In this document: piece by piece, positions 61,160-64,000 of the stretch | Layout: every line of letters starts with the position of its first letter | Position numbering within the stretch: the stretch's first letter is position 1 | Origin: Camarhynchus parvulus | Taxonomy: Eukaryota > Chordata > Aves > Passeriformes > Thraupidae | Length of the DNA: 64,000 bases | Assembly: GCF_901933205.1 (NCBI RefSeq) | Contig: NC_044599.1 | Coordinates: forward strand, 2,554,841-2,618,840 | Reading direction: 5' to 3' | Notes under the pieces: generated by a model | Databases searched by the model: none | What the model was told of the DNA's origin: nothing | Seen by the model: only the letters and a program-made list of their open reading frames with translations | Translations under genes and position numbers: made by a program

Positions 61160-61252
61160 CTTGGGGACTGAGCTGCTCCCTCCACACCAGACCCGATTTT
61201 CCTCCTTGGAGCCGGTTCTGGCTGAACTCTTCTCCTCCCTGGTGCTTTTAAA
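61160..61252 (-). promoter_or_regulatory. GCGL: GCGL promoter (TATA-like box) and non-coding exon 1
   Basis: On the minus strand TTTAAAAG (61245-61252) is followed about 85 nt later by a good donor CCCCAAG|GTAGGTGCC (exon end 61160). Transcription would start some 25-30 bp after the box, giving a ~60-nt leader exon that joins the acceptor before 60653. Inferred from spacing and splice signals. Confidence 0.55.
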
Positions 61253-61651
61253 CTCGTCTGGAGGATGCCCAGAGCTGACAGGTGGGTCACAGGTATCCTG
61301 CTTTTCCTCAGATGGGTCACTGTGAATCATTACAGCTTCTCTGGAGTGGGGCTGCTGCAGACAATGTTGCTACTGGTGGATTTTCCAACTGACGCCTTCA
61401 ATGAAGTTGTTTTTTTTAATTGTTGTTGCTGTTTTTCTTATATTTTCTTTTTTTTTTCCCCACTTTTTGGACCAAAGCAGTGACCTGTGGGTTTCCTCCT
61501 CTCAGGTGAGGTGGCCTCTTGTTGGCACAGTGTGTCCTGCACGGATTCCTCTGCCCACGGGCTCCCCTTTCCAGCACCTTCACTGGAGAAAACAAACAAG
61601 GAGGGAGAAAGAGCAAAGGCACAAACCAATGATTTGTGTCTCCAAACACTT

Positions 61652-61958
61652 CCTGCCGTGAGAAATTCCTGCTGCAGCTCCCCAGCCAGGCAGATCCCAC
61701 TCGTGATCCCAGCCTGGTGTGGCTGCCCCAATCCAGACCTGGAACTGGGGATGCTCCCTGTGATTTATGGGATGTTCCCTGTGATTTATGGGATGTTCCC
61801 TGTGATTTTGGGGATGTTCCCTGTGATTTTGGGGATGTTCCCTGTGATTTTGGGGATGGTCCCTGTGATTTATGCGATTTGGGGGTGAAATGATGGCCCC
61901 ATGAGGGGCTGCAGTTCTGGATCCCCGTGAGACATCCAGGCTCAGGCCAGGAGCCCTG
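61652..61958 (+). repeat. 307-bp direct duplication, copy 2, upstream of GCGL
   Basis: Nearly identical to 60102-60408 and of the same length, in the same orientation, 1550 bp away. It has the same 20-bp GGGATGTTCCCTGTGATTTT array. It sits about 400 bp upstream of the GCGL promoter. Confidence 0.92.
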
Positions 61959-61959
61959 G

Positions 61960-64000
61960 AAACAGCTGGAACTCATTGGTTCAGAGTTTTCCAGGGTGTC
62001 CCACAGGAACTGGGCTCGTTTGTTTCAAATCCTTGAATGCAGCGAAGGAGAAAGGAGAAGAGGAAAACTGAGGGCAACCCTAAAGAGCTGGATCTGGGCC
62101 TGGAGGAGGCTGGGGGCTCCTAGGGGGGCCCAGGGCAGAGCTCAGCTCCCTGAAGAGTTTCCCCCTGCCTGGGGGCCAGGTGGGCTCCTGGGGGCTCTGC
62201 ATTCCCAGCGTGGATGGCAGGAGGTGCTTCCAGGGCAGGTTTGGGATCTCTGGGGCGTTTCCAGCCAAAGAAGAATGTCCAGGTTTGGTGTCTGGGGGTC
62301 TGAATGTGCCTTTTCCCCCAGGCAGTGGGAGACAAGAGCCAGTCCTGGGGAGCTGGGCCTTGTCTCTCCCACCAGGAGAGATGGGGGCTCCAGGTGCAGA
62401 TTTCTGGTTTTTTCCCTCTTTCTCCAGAGCTTTCTGTGCTCTCCCCCCCCCGGGACCTTTCTGCTCGTGCCTGGGTAATTATTGTCATTCCAGCACGGAG
62501 AGTTCTGTAATTACTGCCGCTGTCAAAATAAGGTCGGTGTTTGGGGGATGCTCATCCTGATGAGCCTTTAATGAGGGCCACTCGCGGCCTTTGGAGGGAG
62601 CCTGACATCCCCCGAGGGAGGGAGGGGGACATTAATTAGCTGGATCTCGGGAGGACGGGGCCAGCTCTGCTGCCCGTCGCTCGGGTGGGATGTTTGTTAT
62701 TAATGCCACCAAATTAGCTCACGATGTCACCGTTTGCAATGTCCCGCGGCCCGGGGGGGCACGGCGCTGCCGGCGGAGGCGGCAGCTCGGGGAGGGCAGA
62801 TTCAGCTCAGCCCCTGCTCCTCGTGTGGGTTCCTCACCGTGGATCCCAGTGCTGGAGCGGCCTCAGGAAAAGTCCCACGGGACCCTCTCCCCACAGCCCT
62901 TTGGGGATTTCCTGCAGCCCTTTGGGACGTGCTGCTTCCGCCGTTCCGAGCAAACCCAGCTCCCTTTTCCAGCTGGGTGGAGTTGCTGGTGGCTCTCCCG
63001 GGCTGGAGGAGCCCAGCAGGCAGGACCCTGAGCTTTGGGATCCCGCAGAGCTGAATCCATCCCGGTTCAGGACTTTGAGAGGTTTTCATGGACACCAGGT
63101 GGCAGCGTTTGTCTGTCTGTCCTTCCCTGCCCATCCTTCCCCTGCCCATCCTTCCTCCCCTGTCCTTCACCATCCTCATCCCCTCCTCCTCCCTTAGAGG
63201 CTCCCAGAACTCCAGTCCTGCCCCTCCATGGTGATTCCTCTTTTTGGGGGTGGGAGGCCCCAGGTTGGGGGTGCTGTCAGTGACATCATGGTGACATCCT
63301 GATGACATCACAGTGACATCACAGTGACATCACGGTGACATCACAGCAAAATTGGGATGGTTTGGGGTCAAACTCTGGCTCTGGGAGCATCCCTGGAGAA
63401 GCAGCTTTGAGGCTACCAGAGCATCCTGTTCTGATGGATGGAGCAGGGACCAAAAAAGCTGATGGGGGAAAACTCCTGAAGCGTGTCCAGACTCCACATC
63501 CATCAGCTCTCATCCAGTCCCCGTCCAGCCCTTTCCCCATTTTTCCCCAGGAGCTCTCCTGAGGGTGAGCTGATCTCCAGGAGTGGGGAGCGGCAGGAGG
63601 AGCCAGGGCTGCTCCCAGGGTCCTGCTGGGACTGTCTGAAATCAGGCTGGGAACACAATGAGTTTGTCATGGAAGCACAGATGATTTGGGTTAGAAGGGA
63701 CCTTAAATCCAGTTCCATGTCCCTGCCATGGGCACGGAAGTTTGTGTTTAAACCTGCTCTTAAATTTAACCCAGATTGCTGAAGTGGGGTCAAACCCGGG
63801 GATGCTTCATTTTGAGGGGATTTATGGCAAACAGGGAAGAATAAAGGCTTTGGCTTCCCCTTGGCTCCTCTGAGAGGCTTTGCTGCCCACAGAGCCCAGG
63901 CTCTAACCCAGGGCAGGGAGTGCAGAATGTCCCCATCTGTCCCCCAGCTGTGGATCCAAGCCTGGGGCCCTGGGAATTAGCGCTTTTCACCCCGATTTTC
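61960..64000. other. Right end, no gene recognised
   Basis: No exon of the next expected syntenic gene is visible. It contains a GC-rich stretch with TTAATTAGCTGG (62630-62642), a short TGACATCA-rich repeat (63278-63345) and a CR1 fragment (about 63664-63745, GATTTGGGTTAGAAGGGACC). Confidence 0.5.
63278..63345 (+). repeat. GTGACATCA short tandem repeat
   Basis: Seven copies of TGACATC(A/C) spaced by 9-10 bp. Each resembles a CRE (TGACGTCA) with one change. Confidence 0.8.

Noticed and set aside
61960..64000. First exon of the next syntenic gene (SCN8A expected nearby)
   Set aside because: No sodium-channel N-terminal sequence or other recognisable exon was seen on either strand.

Overview
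The window is vertebrate nuclear DNA, most likely from a passerine bird. Evidence: genes split into short exons with GT-AG introns and CpG-rich first exons, CR1 LINE tails (CAGAATCACAGAATC and a CR1 ORF2 C-terminus), several avian-type ERV solo LTRs, a nuclear copy of bird-like mitochondrial cytochrome b, and compact, GC-rich introns packed with minisatellites, as on small avian chromosomes. The gene order CELA1 - GALNT6 - SLC4A8 matches the human 12q13 block; in birds the GCGL gene (absent from mammals) is expected in the same block.

Layout. 1-338 (minus): first three exons of pancreatic elastase CELA1, running off the left edge. 2034-11793 (minus): complete GALNT6, 10 coding exons, 621 codons if one missing base in exon 5 is allowed for; a probable non-coding first exon sits near 14463. 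14776-15950: a large minisatellite between the divergent GALNT6 and next promoters. 18011-21454 (plus): a three-coding-exon gene that I recognise as a TANK-like adaptor (TRAF-binding P-V-Q-C-T-E motif, TANK-like C-terminal CxxC finger). I know of no description of it at this locus; it is the best candidate for something undescribed. 25833-53142 (plus): complete SLC4A8 (NDCBE), 24 coding exons that join in frame to 1065 aa. 58365-60645 (minus): a small glucagon-family hormone gene, GCGL/GCRP, coding for one 29-residue hormone between dibasic sites. 62000-64000: no gene recognised.

Much of the rest is repeat: minisatellites, four well-supported solo LTRs (three of one family) with target-site duplications plus four less certain LTR-like pieces, CR1 fragments, a GGAA microsatellite and a NUMT. 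A recurring pattern is that minisatellites start at or just downstream of 5' splice sites, in places copying the donor site itself.

The genes do not form a pathway. CELA1 is a secreted digestive protease, GALNT6 starts mucin-type O-glycosylation in the Golgi, the TANK-like protein would act in TRAF/innate immune signalling, SLC4A8 moves Na+ and HCO3- in exchange for Cl- at the plasma membrane, and GCGL is a secreted peptide hormone. They are linked by conserved synteny, not by function.
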